The position numbers were made by a program, and so were the translations under genes. Below, piece by piece: positions 26,172-34,689 of a stretch of DNA of 52,313 bases. The DNA is taken from contig NZ_QJQX01000060.1 of NCBI RefSeq assembly GCF_013393185.1, forward strand, positions 1 through 52,313, in the 5' to 3' direction. The DNA is from Sphingobium lactosutens (GTDB lineage Bacteria > Pseudomonadota > Alphaproteobacteria > Sphingomonadales > Sphingomonadaceae). How positions within the stretch are numbered: position 1 is the first letter of the stretch; every line of letters begins with the position of its first letter. A model generated the notes under the pieces. The model was not told the origin of the DNA. It worked only from the letters and a program-made list of their open reading frames with translations, and did no database searches.

Positions 26172-27097
26172 TCAAATCCGGAAAAGGCGGCACCTTTTCC
26201 GGTGCGGAGGAGCGCATGGTGTTCGGATACACCGTGCGCTACCTGCGTACGCCGTTAGGCGCAATGGACGCCCCGCCCGACATGGCTGAACGGCGTCAAA
26301 CCATGGATGCGCGGGGCGATGAGCCGATCGGAGACGTGACGATCGAGCGCTGTCCGGACGGTCCGGGCCGTTCCGAATGGCTGTGGCCGAAAAGGCGCTC
26401 GCAATCCGGGGCCATTCTGTTTCTGCATGGCAGCGGTATGAGCAAGGGTTCTCCTGCAAGCCATCGCCCACTGATCGCGCGCATAGTGGCAGCGGTGGGC
26501 ATACCAGCCTTCGTAGTTGACTATCGGTTAGCACCGGAACATCCTTTCCCGTCCGCGCTGGAGGACGCAGTGGAGGCCTATCGCAGTCTGCTCTTGCGTG
26601 TTCCTGCCCACGCCGTTGCGGTGATGGGAGATTCCGCCGGGGGGGGGCTTGTGCTCGCCATGCTGCTGGCGGCTGCTGCGCAGGGACTCGCCATGCCGGC
26701 AGCAGCTGTGACTTTGTCCGCTTGGACTGACCTTGCGGTGACAGGCTCGGCACCTGATGTTGATGACCCGGTCGTAACGCAACAGAAATTGCGTGATGCG
26801 GCTGCCACCTACCTTGACGGCGCCGATCCATTTTCACCGATGGCCTCGCCGCTTTATGGCGACCTGTCTTCGCTTCCTCCGCTTCTGATGCAGGTCGGAT
26901 CGCGCGAGATCATGCTGGCAGATACCACTCGCTTTGCCGAGCGCGCCGTCGAACAGGGAAGAGATGTCCGCGTCTCAGTCTATCCCGGCATGACCCATGT
27001 ATTTCAGCTGAACGCTTTGGAATCGCCATTGGCCTCCGAAGCGATCGTCGAGATCGCGCGATTCGTCGAGACTAACATATCCGCGCTGGTTCGATAG
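26168..27097 (+). CDS. HSL-family alpha/beta hydrolase (esterase)
   Basis: A 309-residue esterase of the hormone-sensitive lipase (family IV) type. The oxyanion-hole motif is 'FLHGSGMSKGS' (HGSG in place of the common HGGG), followed by 'YRLAPEHPFPSALED', the nucleophile in 'GDSAGGGL', an acidic residue in the 'LLMQVGSREIMLADT' segment and the catalytic His in 'MTHVFQ'. It should cleave a small carboxylic ester, possibly the product of the monooxygenase encoded just before it. Its ATG overlaps the LLM stop (ATGA), so expression is coupled. It has a longer N-terminal cap region (about 75 residues) than minimal family members. Confidence 0.9.
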   Translation: MIKSGKGGTFSGAEERMVFGYTVRYLRTPLGAMDAPPDMAERRQTMDARGDEPIGDVTIERCPDGPGRSEWLWPKRRSQSGAILFLHGSGMSKGSPASHRPLIARIVAAVGIPAFVVDYRLAPEHPFPSALEDAVEAYRSLLLRVPAHAVAVMGDSAGGGLVLAMLLAAAAQGLAMPAAAVTLSAWTDLAVTGSAPDVDDPVVTQQKLRDAAATYLDGADPFSPMASPLYGDLSSLPPLLMQVGSREIMLADTTRFAERAVEQGRDVRVSVYPGMTHVFQLNALESPLASEAIVEIARFVETNISALVR

Positions 27098-27125
27098 AAG
27101 ACCAAGCCTCGTCAAGGATCCGCCG

Positions 27126-28067
27126 GTGAAGCTTGGTGTCACATTTCCGCAGATCGAAATTGGTGACAACCCGCAAGTCATCCGGGAATTTGTGCAGTCG
27201 GTTGAGGCGCTTGGCTATGACTATCTGATGCTGTACGATCATGTCGTCGGGGCCGACATGGCGGTCCACGCGGACTGGAAACCAAGAAACGGTGGTCCGC
27301 CCATCTACACGAAGGACGACATGTTCCATGAGCCACTCACGTTATGTGGCTATATCAGTGCTATCACCCACCGTATCGAGATGTCCACGGGCGTGGTCAT
27401 TCTCCCTCAACGCCAAACTGTGCTGCTCGCCAAGCAAGCCGCCGAGATCGACATTCTCTCCGGCGGGCGCCTGCGGCTGGGTTTGGGCGTAGGATGGAAC
27501 GAGCTTGAATATCAAGCGCTAGGCATGAATTTCCATGACCGAGGCAAACGCAGTGAAGAGCAGATCGCGCTGCTAAGGCTATTATGGAGCCAGGAAAGCG
27601 TTACTTTCGAGGGGCGCTGGCACAAACTGGTTGGCGTTGGCATCAATCCGCTGCCTCTTCGCAAAGATATTCCTATCTGGCTGGGTGGAGCCGCCGATGC
27701 TCTGCTTGATCGTGTGGTGAGACTGGCGGACGGTTGGTATCCTCCCTCCTCACTTGGGCGCGATCAACTCGCAGAGTCGATCGCCAAAATGAGAGAGTCT
27801 GCTGCGCTCGCTGGCAGGGATCCTGAAACTATCGGCGTAGAAGGCATCATCAGGCTACGCGGGCGCTCGGTTGCCGACTGCATGGAAGACTATCGCATGT
27901 GGCGGGACTTGGGTGCGTCGCGCCTCACCTTCAACACCGAATCCTCGGTGATGTGGAACAGGTTGAAAGGAGGAGAGCCATCGAAGCGTAATATCGGCAT
28001 GGACGAAGCCCACCGTCTGGACCTCATCGCCGAATTCTATCACCACGTGTCCACGCTCGAAGCTTGA
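27126..28067 (+). CDS. LLM-class oxidoreductase, Rv2161c-like, second copy
   Basis: A 313-residue paralogue of the protein at 4786: 'KLGVTFPQIEIG', 'MLYDHVVGADMAV', 'MSTGVVILPQRQTVLLAKQAAEIDILSGGRL', 'LGVGWNELEYQALGMNFHDRGKRSEEQI' and 'IPIWLGGAADALLDR'. It belongs to the probable F420-dependent group (TIGR03619). The start is GTG 27126 with AAGGA 8 bases upstream. It is the last gene of the RibB-LLM-esterase-LLM run, 28 bases after the esterase. Having two Rv2161c-type proteins in one catabolic island suggests two deazaflavin-dependent steps, for example double-bond reductions; the reactions are not known. Confidence 0.88.
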   Translation: MKLGVTFPQIEIGDNPQVIREFVQSVEALGYDYLMLYDHVVGADMAVHADWKPRNGGPPIYTKDDMFHEPLTLCGYISAITHRIEMSTGVVILPQRQTVLLAKQAAEIDILSGGRLRLGLGVGWNELEYQALGMNFHDRGKRSEEQIALLRLLWSQESVTFEGRWHKLVGVGINPLPLRKDIPIWLGGAADALLDRVVRLADGWYPPSSLGRDQLAESIAKMRESAALAGRDPETIGVEGIIRLRGRSVADCMEDYRMWRDLGASRLTFNTESSVMWNRLKGGEPSKRNIGMDEAHRLDLIAEFYHHVSTLEA

Positions 28068-28087
28068 TCGCTGCGGCTTCGCTCCTC

Positions 28088-29605
28088 TCAAGACTTGCCG
28101 CCGTTCCCCCCTTGCAGAGACTCTCTCAGTTCTCGTTTCAAGATTTTGCCCGACGGGTTTCTAGGGAGACTTTTGCATGCGAAGAACTTCGAAGGAATTT
28201 TGAACGCCGCCAGATGGCTGCGACAGTGCGCGCGCAGAATCTCTTCGTCGACCTCACTTCCGACTGTCGGTACGAAAATGGCAACCGGGCGCTCACCCCA
28301 CCGTGCATCCGGCATGCCGATCACGGCGACCTCCGCGATCTCCGGACGCATTTGCAGAACTCGCTCGATTTCAGAGGAGGCGATGTTCTCGCCGCCAGAG
28401 ATAATCATGTCCTTCTTGCGATCTGTCAGAAACAGAAATCCATCCTCGTCCACATAGCCGACATCGCCGGTCCTGAACCAAGAGCCATGAAAGGCCGATT
28501 GTGTCTTCTTCTCGTCTTTCCAGTAGCCCTTGGTCACCTTAGGTCCGCGCAGGCAGACCTCGCCCTCCTGATTGGGCGCCATTTCACGGCCGTCGTCGTT
28601 CCTTATGGAGAGGGAGACGTGCATCAGCGGGAGTCCGGTAGATCCAATCTTCGATATTTCGAACCCCGCCGGCATCATCGTGTCCCCGCTGCAGCTTTCG
28701 GTGAGGCCGTAGGCGTCAATATAGCGGGCCTTTGGGAAGAGTTCGGCGAATTGTCTGATGCGGGTCTCCGGGGTCCGTTCTCCCCCCCCGATGACCCACG
28801 CCAGAGAGGAAAGGTCCCTATCCTTGGCGTGCGGATGCGTGAGGAGGGCCGTGGTCATGACAGGGGCGAGCCACGCTGCGTTGAGAGACTCGGCCTCTAT
28901 CGAATCCAGAACGGCGCCCGGGTCAAAGTCCCGATGGATGCTGACCATGCCGCCGAACCACAACACGGCTATTCCGGGAAGATCGAAGGCGCCAACATGG
29001 TAGAGGGGCCCGACCACGAGCAGGCGGGTCTGAGCATTGAGACCCAATGCCTGAACATGCGAAATCGATTTCCAGTAAAAGTTCTCATAGCTGTGCATGA
29101 CGCCTTTGGGACGATCTGTTGTTCCCGACGTATACATCAGCCTGAAAAGATCGGTTGGCGCACACGGATGAGGCGCATCAGCGATGTCCTGCACCGGTTC
29201 GTCGATCAGGCAGGTCGCATTCGCTTGCGCTGTGGCATCAAGAATGATCCTGCCGGGAAAGTCTTCCGCCAGATGTTCAAATTCCTCGTCAACAACCAAA
29301 ATGCGGGCTTCTGCGTCCGACAGGATGTAGCGGACCTCACTTGCAGACAGCCGGAAATTAATCGGGAGGAAGATCGCACCGATGTGGCTTGCGCCAAAGG
29401 CGAACTGAAGGAAGGCCGGGCTGTTCTTCATTAGCAATGCAACGGTCTGACCCGGTCGCAGGCCGTGATTATAGAGAAGACGGGCGATCTGATTGACCGA
29501 GCGGGACAATTCTCGATAGGTCATATCCACGCCTTGATAGCGAATGGCTGTGCGTTCTGGGGTGAGCCTAGCATGGGTTGCGATAAAGCTGCTGAGAGTG
29601 ATCAT
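28088..29605 (-). CDS. AMP-dependent acyl-CoA synthetase/ligase
   Basis: A 505-residue adenylate-forming enzyme that activates a carboxylic acid with ATP and joins it to CoA. Motifs: P-loop-like 'LMYTSGTTDRPKGVMHSY' near residues 158-175, 'IGGGERTPETRI', 'IDAYGLTESCSG', 'SWFRTGDVGYVDEDGFLFLTDRKKDMIISGGENIASSEIE' and the catalytic Lys in 'PRNPSGKILKREL'. It resembles medium- or long-chain fatty and ring-acid ligases; the substrate is open. It is convergent with the LLM gene (20 bases between stops). An operator palindrome lies 93 bases upstream of its ATG. The antisense strand is open for 456 codons but shows no protein family. Confidence 0.93.
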   Translation of the reverse strand: MITLSSFIATHARLTPERTAIRYQGVDMTYRELSRSVNQIARLLYNHGLRPGQTVALLMKNSPAFLQFAFGASHIGAIFLPINFRLSASEVRYILSDAEARILVVDEEFEHLAEDFPGRIILDATAQANATCLIDEPVQDIADAPHPCAPTDLFRLMYTSGTTDRPKGVMHSYENFYWKSISHVQALGLNAQTRLLVVGPLYHVGAFDLPGIAVLWFGGMVSIHRDFDPGAVLDSIEAESLNAAWLAPVMTTALLTHPHAKDRDLSSLAWVIGGGERTPETRIRQFAELFPKARYIDAYGLTESCSGDTMMPAGFEISKIGSTGLPLMHVSLSIRNDDGREMAPNQEGEVCLRGPKVTKGYWKDEKKTQSAFHGSWFRTGDVGYVDEDGFLFLTDRKKDMIISGGENIASSEIERVLQMRPEIAEVAVIGMPDARWGERPVAIFVPTVGSEVDEEILRAHCRSHLAAFKIPSKFFACKSLPRNPSGKILKRELRESLQGGNGGKS

Positions 29606-30069
29606 CGTAAGACCTCAAAGTCACGGACGAGGCAGGCGCGAGTGGAGCCCGATACGTCCAGAACAATCCGCCTGCCCGAACCTGGAGAGCCATATGTATG
29701 ACCGATTGTTCATATTGCGTCTCTAACCTATTCTGCGGCGCGTTTGATCGCGAAATGACACGTTTCGTCACTTTATGCAAACATGCATCGGTGCTTCGGC
29801 GCGATATTCGAGCGTGCGCGCGCCGCGTTCCCGGGGAGAGTGGCGGTCGCAAAATGAATGGTGGTTCAAAATGCTTGACTCTTAGGGGGCTGATCAGGCT
29901 ATTGGACATATTGGTGCCGGTTAACTGCCGCGCCGCCGCAATCGTACAGGCGACCACACACGATGAATGGACCCGTCAAGAGAGCGTCGAGTGCTGCCCG
30001 TGATGTGCGGACTGGTTGCTGGCGTGCCGCAAACACACTTGGCGGCTGTTCTGCCTGGAAGGATGCGTT
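29606..30069. other. Intergenic region between ligase and GST genes
   Basis: About 460 bases between the divergent acyl-CoA ligase and GST genes. It contains the operator palindrome at 29698. A short plus-strand frame (29698-30003) has no family signal and starts inside the palindrome, so I do not call it a gene. Confidence 0.55.
29698..29713. promoter_or_regulatory. Operator palindrome ATGAC-N6-TTCAT
   Basis: ATGAC-CGATTG-TTCAT, flanked by CATATGT and ATTG. It lies 93 bases before the acyl-CoA ligase start and 357 before the GST start, in the intergenic region of these divergent genes. Confidence 0.67.
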
Positions 30070-30678
30070 GTGAAGCTCGCGCTAACACCCAATTCCCCTT
30101 TCGCGCGCAAGGTGCGAGTCTTTATCCGCGAACGGGGAGGTGCTACCCTCGTCTCCGAGGAAGTCATGCAGCCCCTCGAAAATCCAGCCTCTCTCAGGGC
30201 CATCAATCCGCTGGGCAAGGTGCCCGTCCTGACCTTGCCTGATGCTTCGAGCCTTTTTGAAAGTGCGCTGATCGTTGAATATCTGGACGGGATACTGCCG
30301 GGTCCGGCTAGCATCCCGCCGGCCGGAATCCCACGTTGGAGTACGCTGCGTAATCAGGCGATAGCCGATGGCCTGATGCAGGCGGCGGTCTCGATGACTT
30401 TTGAACGAGCGCGAAGCGACGCGAGTCCTTCGGCTTATTGGCTCGAGCGATGGCGGATTGCAATCGAACACGCCATTGAGGAACTCGACCGGCAGGCGCG
30501 TAAATTCCCGGACTATCCGGATCCAGGCAGCATCGCGACCGCTTGCGCGCTCGCCTATCTGGACTTTCGCCATGCAGCGCTCGCTTGGCGAAATGTTGCG
30601 CCTGATCTCGCTTCCTGGTTCGGGGAAGTTGCGACACGGCCCAGCATGATTGATACCGCTCCGGAGCAAGCTTCATGA
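30070..30678 (+). CDS. Glutathione S-transferase family protein
   Basis: A 202-residue cytosolic GST-like protein. The N-terminal thioredoxin-fold domain reads 'KLALTPNSPFARKVRVFIRERG', 'NPLGKVPVLTLPD' (cis-Pro) and 'LFESALIVEYLD' (glutathione gamma-Glu contact), followed by an all-helical C-terminal domain with 'ATACALAYLDFR'. GTG 30070 has AAGGA 8 bases upstream; an upstream in-frame ATG has no site. It may conjugate, isomerise or dehalogenate a pathway intermediate, or deal with a reactive aldehyde together with the glyoxalase-like protein at 11009. It begins a plus-strand run leading into the CoA genes from 30719. Confidence 0.88.
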   Translation: MKLALTPNSPFARKVRVFIRERGGATLVSEEVMQPLENPASLRAINPLGKVPVLTLPDASSLFESALIVEYLDGILPGPASIPPAGIPRWSTLRNQAIADGLMQAAVSMTFERARSDASPSAYWLERWRIAIEHAIEELDRQARKFPDYPDPGSIATACALAYLDFRHAALAWRNVAPDLASWFGEVATRPSMIDTAPEQAS

Positions 30679-30718
30679 TGAGCGTGATACGTCGATTTTC
30701 AAGATGTAGGAGAGTAAA

Positions 30719-31864
30719 GTGAGCGATACAGACGTTTTTCAAATCAATACTGAGATCAATGAGGATGAGCTTGAAAAGGCCCGAGCTTACCTTAATCTGC
30801 CGCTGCGCATTCAGCAGTATAACTACGAAGCATCGCGAGACGCGATTCGCCATTATGCTTATGGCGTAGGCGACGACAATCCATTGTGGTGCGATCCCGA
30901 TTATGCCGCCACTAGCCCCTATGGCGGTATTGTTGCGCCACCGACCTTCTTCTATACCTTCTTTTCCGCCGGCATTACCCCAGCGTTTGATGGCCTGCAG
31001 GCGTTTTTCGGTGGCGGCAGGTTCAAGGTGCATCGCCTTGTCCGACGTGACGAGGAGGTGGTGCCGACCGCCAAGCTGGTCGACATGTACGAAGCGTCGG
31101 GGAAGACCGCTTCAAAAATGGTCATTCAGGTGGGCAGCGTCGAATACCGGACTAAGGATGGCGAGCTGCTATGCGAATATGAAAGCCGCGCCATTCGTAC
31201 ACCCCGACGGGCTGACGCCGGTGGTCCCACGCACAAGCCACGCGATCCTTATGCCTACACCGAAGCCGAATATGCCGCAATTGAGGCCGAGGTACTTGCG
31301 CAAACCCGTCGGGGCGCCGAAAAGCGTTATTGGGATGATGTGGTGGTCGGTGATATTCTTCCGGCTCGGGTGAAGGGGCCAATGAACATGGCGACCTACA
31401 TGTCCTATTATGCTGGCAACTTGAACGGCGCGGGCTATGTCGCCTGCGAAATGCAGTGGCGTACGCGATATAACGCACAGCACCATCCCGAACTGGTGCC
31501 GAACAATCGTGGTTTGGGATGGCTGATCGAGCAGACCTGGCCAGGCGTTGCGCATACCGACGACAGAACGGCCAGGCAGGTCGGCATGCCGGGTGCCTAT
31601 GACAATGGCTGGAACAGGCTCGGCTGGCTTAGCCAGACCGTTACCGATTGGTGCGGCGATCACGGACATCTCGATACCATCGACGTGAGGGTTCGCGCGC
31701 CAAATCTCATGGGAGATACCACCTGGTGTTCAGGCACCGTGATCGGAAAGCGCCAGGAGGGAGGCAAGAACATCGTTGACGTGGAACTGATCGGCAAGAA
31801 TCAGTTGGGAACGGTGAACACGACCGGAACCGCTTCTGTCCTGCTGCCGTCCAAAAACGACTGA
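30719..31864 (+). CDS. MaoC/FAS1-type dehydratase, double hotdog
   Basis: A 381-residue protein. The first half has the MaoC dehydratase N-terminal (FAS1-like) fold with the hydratase-like segment 'YAYGVGDDNPLWCDPDYA' and 'PYGGIVAPPTFFYTFF'. The second half ('YWDDVVVGDILPA', 'MPGAYDNGWNRLGWLSQTVTDWCGDHG') looks like a second hotdog unit. Such proteins hydrate enoyl-CoA thioesters or bind the CoA ligand as part of a heteromer. GTG 30719 follows AGGAGAG. It starts 40 bases after the GST gene and is followed by CaiB, thiolase-like, DUF35 and two more hotdog genes, a set resembling steroid side-chain type systems. Exact substrate and partners are inferred only. Confidence 0.85.
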   Translation: MSDTDVFQINTEINEDELEKARAYLNLPLRIQQYNYEASRDAIRHYAYGVGDDNPLWCDPDYAATSPYGGIVAPPTFFYTFFSAGITPAFDGLQAFFGGGRFKVHRLVRRDEEVVPTAKLVDMYEASGKTASKMVIQVGSVEYRTKDGELLCEYESRAIRTPRRADAGGPTHKPRDPYAYTEAEYAAIEAEVLAQTRRGAEKRYWDDVVVGDILPARVKGPMNMATYMSYYAGNLNGAGYVACEMQWRTRYNAQHHPELVPNNRGLGWLIEQTWPGVAHTDDRTARQVGMPGAYDNGWNRLGWLSQTVTDWCGDHGHLDTIDVRVRAPNLMGDTTWCSGTVIGKRQEGGKNIVDVELIGKNQLGTVNTTGTASVLLPSKND

Positions 31865-31931
31865 TTGTGCTTGGGGCATTGCTGACGGCGGTGCCCCGGA
31901 CATGACATTATCAAAATAGGGAAGATCGCAA

Positions 31932-33149
31932 ATGCTACCGCTGGAGGGGATACGCGTTCTCGCACTCGAGCAATATTACGCGGGAAATGTCGGAAGCCTT
32001 ATGCTCCGGCGGTTCGGCGCGGAAGTCATCAAAGTGGAAGTGCCTGGCAGCGGTGACGCTATGCGGCATATCGGCCCGCGCGAGGATGGTGAGGGGCAGC
32101 ACAGCCTTTCAGAACTGCGCGTGATGCTGGGCAAGAAGAGTGTCGCCATCGACATGGCCGCGCCGGAAGGCAAGGAGCTCATCAAGGGGCTGGTTGGCAA
32201 GTGCGATGTGGTCTGGAGCAACATGAAGCCATCGTCGCTGCGCAAGCTCGGCTTCACCTTCGAGACGTTCAAGGAATGGAATCCGGAGGTCATTTACACC
32301 ACGCTCTCGGGCTTCGGTCATGACGATCTGGTGTCGGACGGACCGATGGGCGACTGGGTGGCATTCGACATCATCGCGCAGGGCTTGGCGGGGCTGCAGT
32401 TCCGGGTCGAGAGTGAGATTGACGAGCCGCGATATAATGGTTTGGCGCTGGGCGATCAGGTGACCGCAATCCATGCAGCGCTCGGCACGGTCACGGCGCT
32501 GTACCGGCGCCAGCGCGATGGCGGCGCGCAACGGGTCGACGTGGCGATGCACGATGCGATGATGTTCCTCAACGAACTCTCGCTTGCCATTACCGGGTGG
32601 TCTGGAAAGCCGCCGACGCGTGGTCGGTCGGGGACGAGTTCGCCCTATGGTGCGTTTCGTACCGCTGATGGCTTCGTCAATATCGCCGTTGGCGGCACGC
32701 CCGTATGGCGACGTTTCAGCAATGCCATCGGTCGGCCGGACCTCACCGACGATCCGCGCTTCAAGGAGGCGCGCAGTCGCGTCGCTAACAATAGCGAGTT
32801 GGAAGAGATCGTGCTGGAGTGGACCGGGCAGCGCAATTCCGACGAGGTCGTACGTATCCTGCACGAACATGGCGTGCCGAGCGCGCCCGTCTTCACATTG
32901 CCTCAGGTCCTGGAGAGCCCGCAGGTTGAGCCCCGAAACATGCTCTATTCCATCGCTGGGGAAGGGAATGTCAAGCATAAGGTGCTCGGCAATCCGATAA
33001 AGATGGCTGGCGTGCCTGATGAACCGCTGGGAGAGGCGCCATTTCTCGCCGAGCATTCGCGAGAGATTTTCGCCGATCTCCTGGGGCTGGACGATGCGCG
33101 GATCGAGGCCTTGGCGGCATCGGGCGTCATTGGCGTGCGCGACATATGA
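31932..33149 (+). CDS. Class III CoA transferase (CaiB/BaiF family)
   Basis: A 405-residue family III CoA transferase that moves CoA from a donor thioester to a carboxylic acid without an ATP step. The start 'LPLEGIRVLALEQYYAGNVGSLMLRRFGAEVIKVE' and the segment 'NGLALGDQVTAIHAALG', with the likely catalytic Asp175, are typical, as is 'RVDVAMHDAMMFL' further on. It begins after a GGGAAGATCGCAA ribosome site, 67 bases after the dehydratase, and overlaps the thiolase-like gene by ATGA. Together with the ligase at 28088 it gives the pathway two ways of making CoA thioesters. Confidence 0.93.
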   Translation: MLPLEGIRVLALEQYYAGNVGSLMLRRFGAEVIKVEVPGSGDAMRHIGPREDGEGQHSLSELRVMLGKKSVAIDMAAPEGKELIKGLVGKCDVVWSNMKPSSLRKLGFTFETFKEWNPEVIYTTLSGFGHDDLVSDGPMGDWVAFDIIAQGLAGLQFRVESEIDEPRYNGLALGDQVTAIHAALGTVTALYRRQRDGGAQRVDVAMHDAMMFLNELSLAITGWSGKPPTRGRSGTSSPYGAFRTADGFVNIAVGGTPVWRRFSNAIGRPDLTDDPRFKEARSRVANNSELEEIVLEWTGQRNSDEVVRILHEHGVPSAPVFTLPQVLESPQVEPRNMLYSIAGEGNVKHKVLGNPIKMAGVPDEPLGEAPFLAEHSREIFADLLGLDDARIEALAASGVIGVRDI

Positions 33150-34294
33150 AGGCGCGCATCACCGGGGCGTACGACACGGCCGTCGGCGAATTGCCCGGAT
33201 CAAGCTGCATGGGGTTGCACAGTGAGGCAGCGCTGGGTGCGATCGCAGATGCCGGGCTAAAGAGGGGAGATATTGACGGCGTCATTTGCGCCTATTCCTT
33301 CACGGAGCCACATCTCATGCTCGCTTCCGTATTTTGCGAGCATATCGGGATACAGCCGAATGTGAATTTTGCTATCCAGGCCGGTGGCGCGACAGCGTGC
33401 ATCATGCTCATGCAGGCTGCCGCGCTGGTGGAAAGCGGCATGTGCCGGCATGTGCTGATTGTGACGGGTGACAATCGCTTGACCGGCATGGGACGCGACG
33501 GTGCCGTTTCGGCGCTTGCTGAGGTTGGGCACCAGCAGTTTGAACGCCCATATGGGATATCGGTGCCAGCTTCCTATGGGCTCGTCGCGCAGCGGTATAT
33601 GAACGAGTTCGGTGCCACGCCCGAACATCTTGCCGCGATCGCGGTCCAGCATAGGACCCATGCCTCGCGCAACGACAAGGCGCAAAGGCGTGAACCAATT
33701 ACGATTGCAGACGTCGTTAGCTCGCGGCTCATCGCCTCGCCGCTCCGCCTGCTCGATTGTTGCCTCATTTCCGACGGCGGTGCCGCCCTTGTGATCAGTG
33801 ATCCCAGGGCCATGGACGGCGGCATGAGGCCACGGATCGACATATTGGGAACAGGGCAAGGCCATACGCATGAACATATCACCCAAGCACCTTCCCTGAC
33901 GGATTTTGGCTGCAAGCAGTCGGCGAGTCGCGCCTTTGAGCGCGCTGGTGTCCGGGCGCAAGACATTCAGGTTGCCCAGATATACGACTCCTTCACAATC
34001 ACGCTTCTCGTCGAGCTGGAGTCGATTGGCTTCTTCGAGAAAGGGGAGGCGGGCCTTGCGGCGATGCGAGGCGATCTGGATCTGGGTGGCCGCCTGCCGT
34101 GTAACACGCATGGTGGTCTACTTTCCTACGCGCATTCCGGTGCTGCGGGCGGCATGTTCCATATTGTCGAGGCCGTGCGCCAGTTGCGCGGGGATGCGAA
34201 CGGACGACAGGTTAGCGATGCTCGGCTCGCCTTCGTGCATGGAGATGGGGGAATCCTGTCGGCGCATTGTTCGGCTGTCCTAGGGAGAGTTTAA
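33146..34294 (+). CDS. Thiolase-superfamily protein lacking both catalytic Cys (Ltp2-like)
   Basis: A 382-residue thiolase-fold protein of the lipid-transfer/SCP2-thiolase branch. The usual nucleophilic Cys position falls in 'AIQAGGATACIM', where Ala79-Gly80 replace it. The GHP motif becomes 'AHSGAAGG' (His330), and the C-terminal CxG motif is 'GDGG' (366-369), so ordinary thiolysis is unlikely. 'AQIYDSFT' places a Tyr (280) in the region where steroid aldolase Ltp2 uses a Tyr. A DUF35 protein follows directly, as the ChsH2 DUF35 domain does for Ltp2. A retro-aldol cleavage of a beta-hydroxyacyl-CoA is therefore the best guess. It overlaps CaiB by ATGA and precedes DUF35 by 2 bases. The alignment was done by eye. 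Confidence 0.85.
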   Translation: MKARITGAYDTAVGELPGSSCMGLHSEAALGAIADAGLKRGDIDGVICAYSFTEPHLMLASVFCEHIGIQPNVNFAIQAGGATACIMLMQAAALVESGMCRHVLIVTGDNRLTGMGRDGAVSALAEVGHQQFERPYGISVPASYGLVAQRYMNEFGATPEHLAAIAVQHRTHASRNDKAQRREPITIADVVSSRLIASPLRLLDCCLISDGGAALVISDPRAMDGGMRPRIDILGTGQGHTHEHITQAPSLTDFGCKQSASRAFERAGVRAQDIQVAQIYDSFTITLLVELESIGFFEKGEAGLAAMRGDLDLGGRLPCNTHGGLLSYAHSGAAGGMFHIVEAVRQLRGDANGRQVSDARLAFVHGDGGILSAHCSAVLGRV

Positions 34295-34296
34295 TC

Positions 34297-34689
34297 ATGG
34301 ACATTCCTTTCCCGCGCCCCAATGCGGACACTCGCCCTTATTGGGACGCCGCTGCCAGGCACCAGCTCGTCTATCAGTTCTGCGAACAATGCCAAAAATC
34401 CCAATTCTTTCCGCGCGCGACCTGCGTTCAGTGCGATAGCCTAGTCCAGTGGAGAGTGTCCAAGGGGCAGGGGACTATAGCCTCGTTCACTGAGGTCTTT
34501 CGCGGACCAACCGCGGCGTTCAAATCGATGTCTCCCTACATAATCGCGCTGATCGATCTGGATGAGGGCTTTCGAATGATGGCGAATATCATCGACAGCA
34601 ATCATGCAGACGTTGTGATCGGCGGGCGCACCGTCATGGTCTTCCAGGATATCGGCGGATGGACGCTACCTCAGGCGAAGCTGCCGTGA
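34297..34689 (+). CDS. DUF35 Zn-ribbon/OB-fold protein
   Basis: A 130-residue protein with a rubredoxin-like zinc ribbon formed by Cys29, Cys32, Cys43 and Cys46 ('FCEQC', 'CVQC'), followed by an OB-fold ('GTIASFTEVFRGP', 'PYIIALIDLDEGFRMMANI'). DUF35 proteins pair with thiolase-superfamily enzymes and bind the CoA end of the substrate. ATG 34297 follows GGGAGAG, 2 bases after the thiolase-like stop, which is the arrangement expected for a complex. It overlaps the next gene. Confidence 0.92.
   Translation: MDIPFPRPNADTRPYWDAAARHQLVYQFCEQCQKSQFFPRATCVQCDSLVQWRVSKGQGTIASFTEVFRGPTAAFKSMSPYIIALIDLDEGFRMMANIIDSNHADVVIGGRTVMVFQDIGGWTLPQAKLP

Noticed and set aside
28064..29434. A 456-codon open frame on the plus strand
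   Set aside because: It lies fully antisense to the acyl-CoA ligase, shows no family motif, and arises from the GC-rich codon pattern of the ligase.
29698..30003. A 101-codon plus-strand frame in the ligase-GST gap
   Set aside because: No recognisable domain, no clear ribosome site, and it starts inside the operator palindrome.
32109..33056. A 315-codon minus-strand frame within the CaiB gene
   Set aside because: It is a mirror of the CaiB coding frame without any motif; CaiB itself is well supported.
33146..34294. Calling the thiolase-like gene an ordinary acetyl-CoA acetyltransferase
   Set aside because: Both catalytic Cys positions and the GHP motif are altered, so a normal thiolysis function is not supported.
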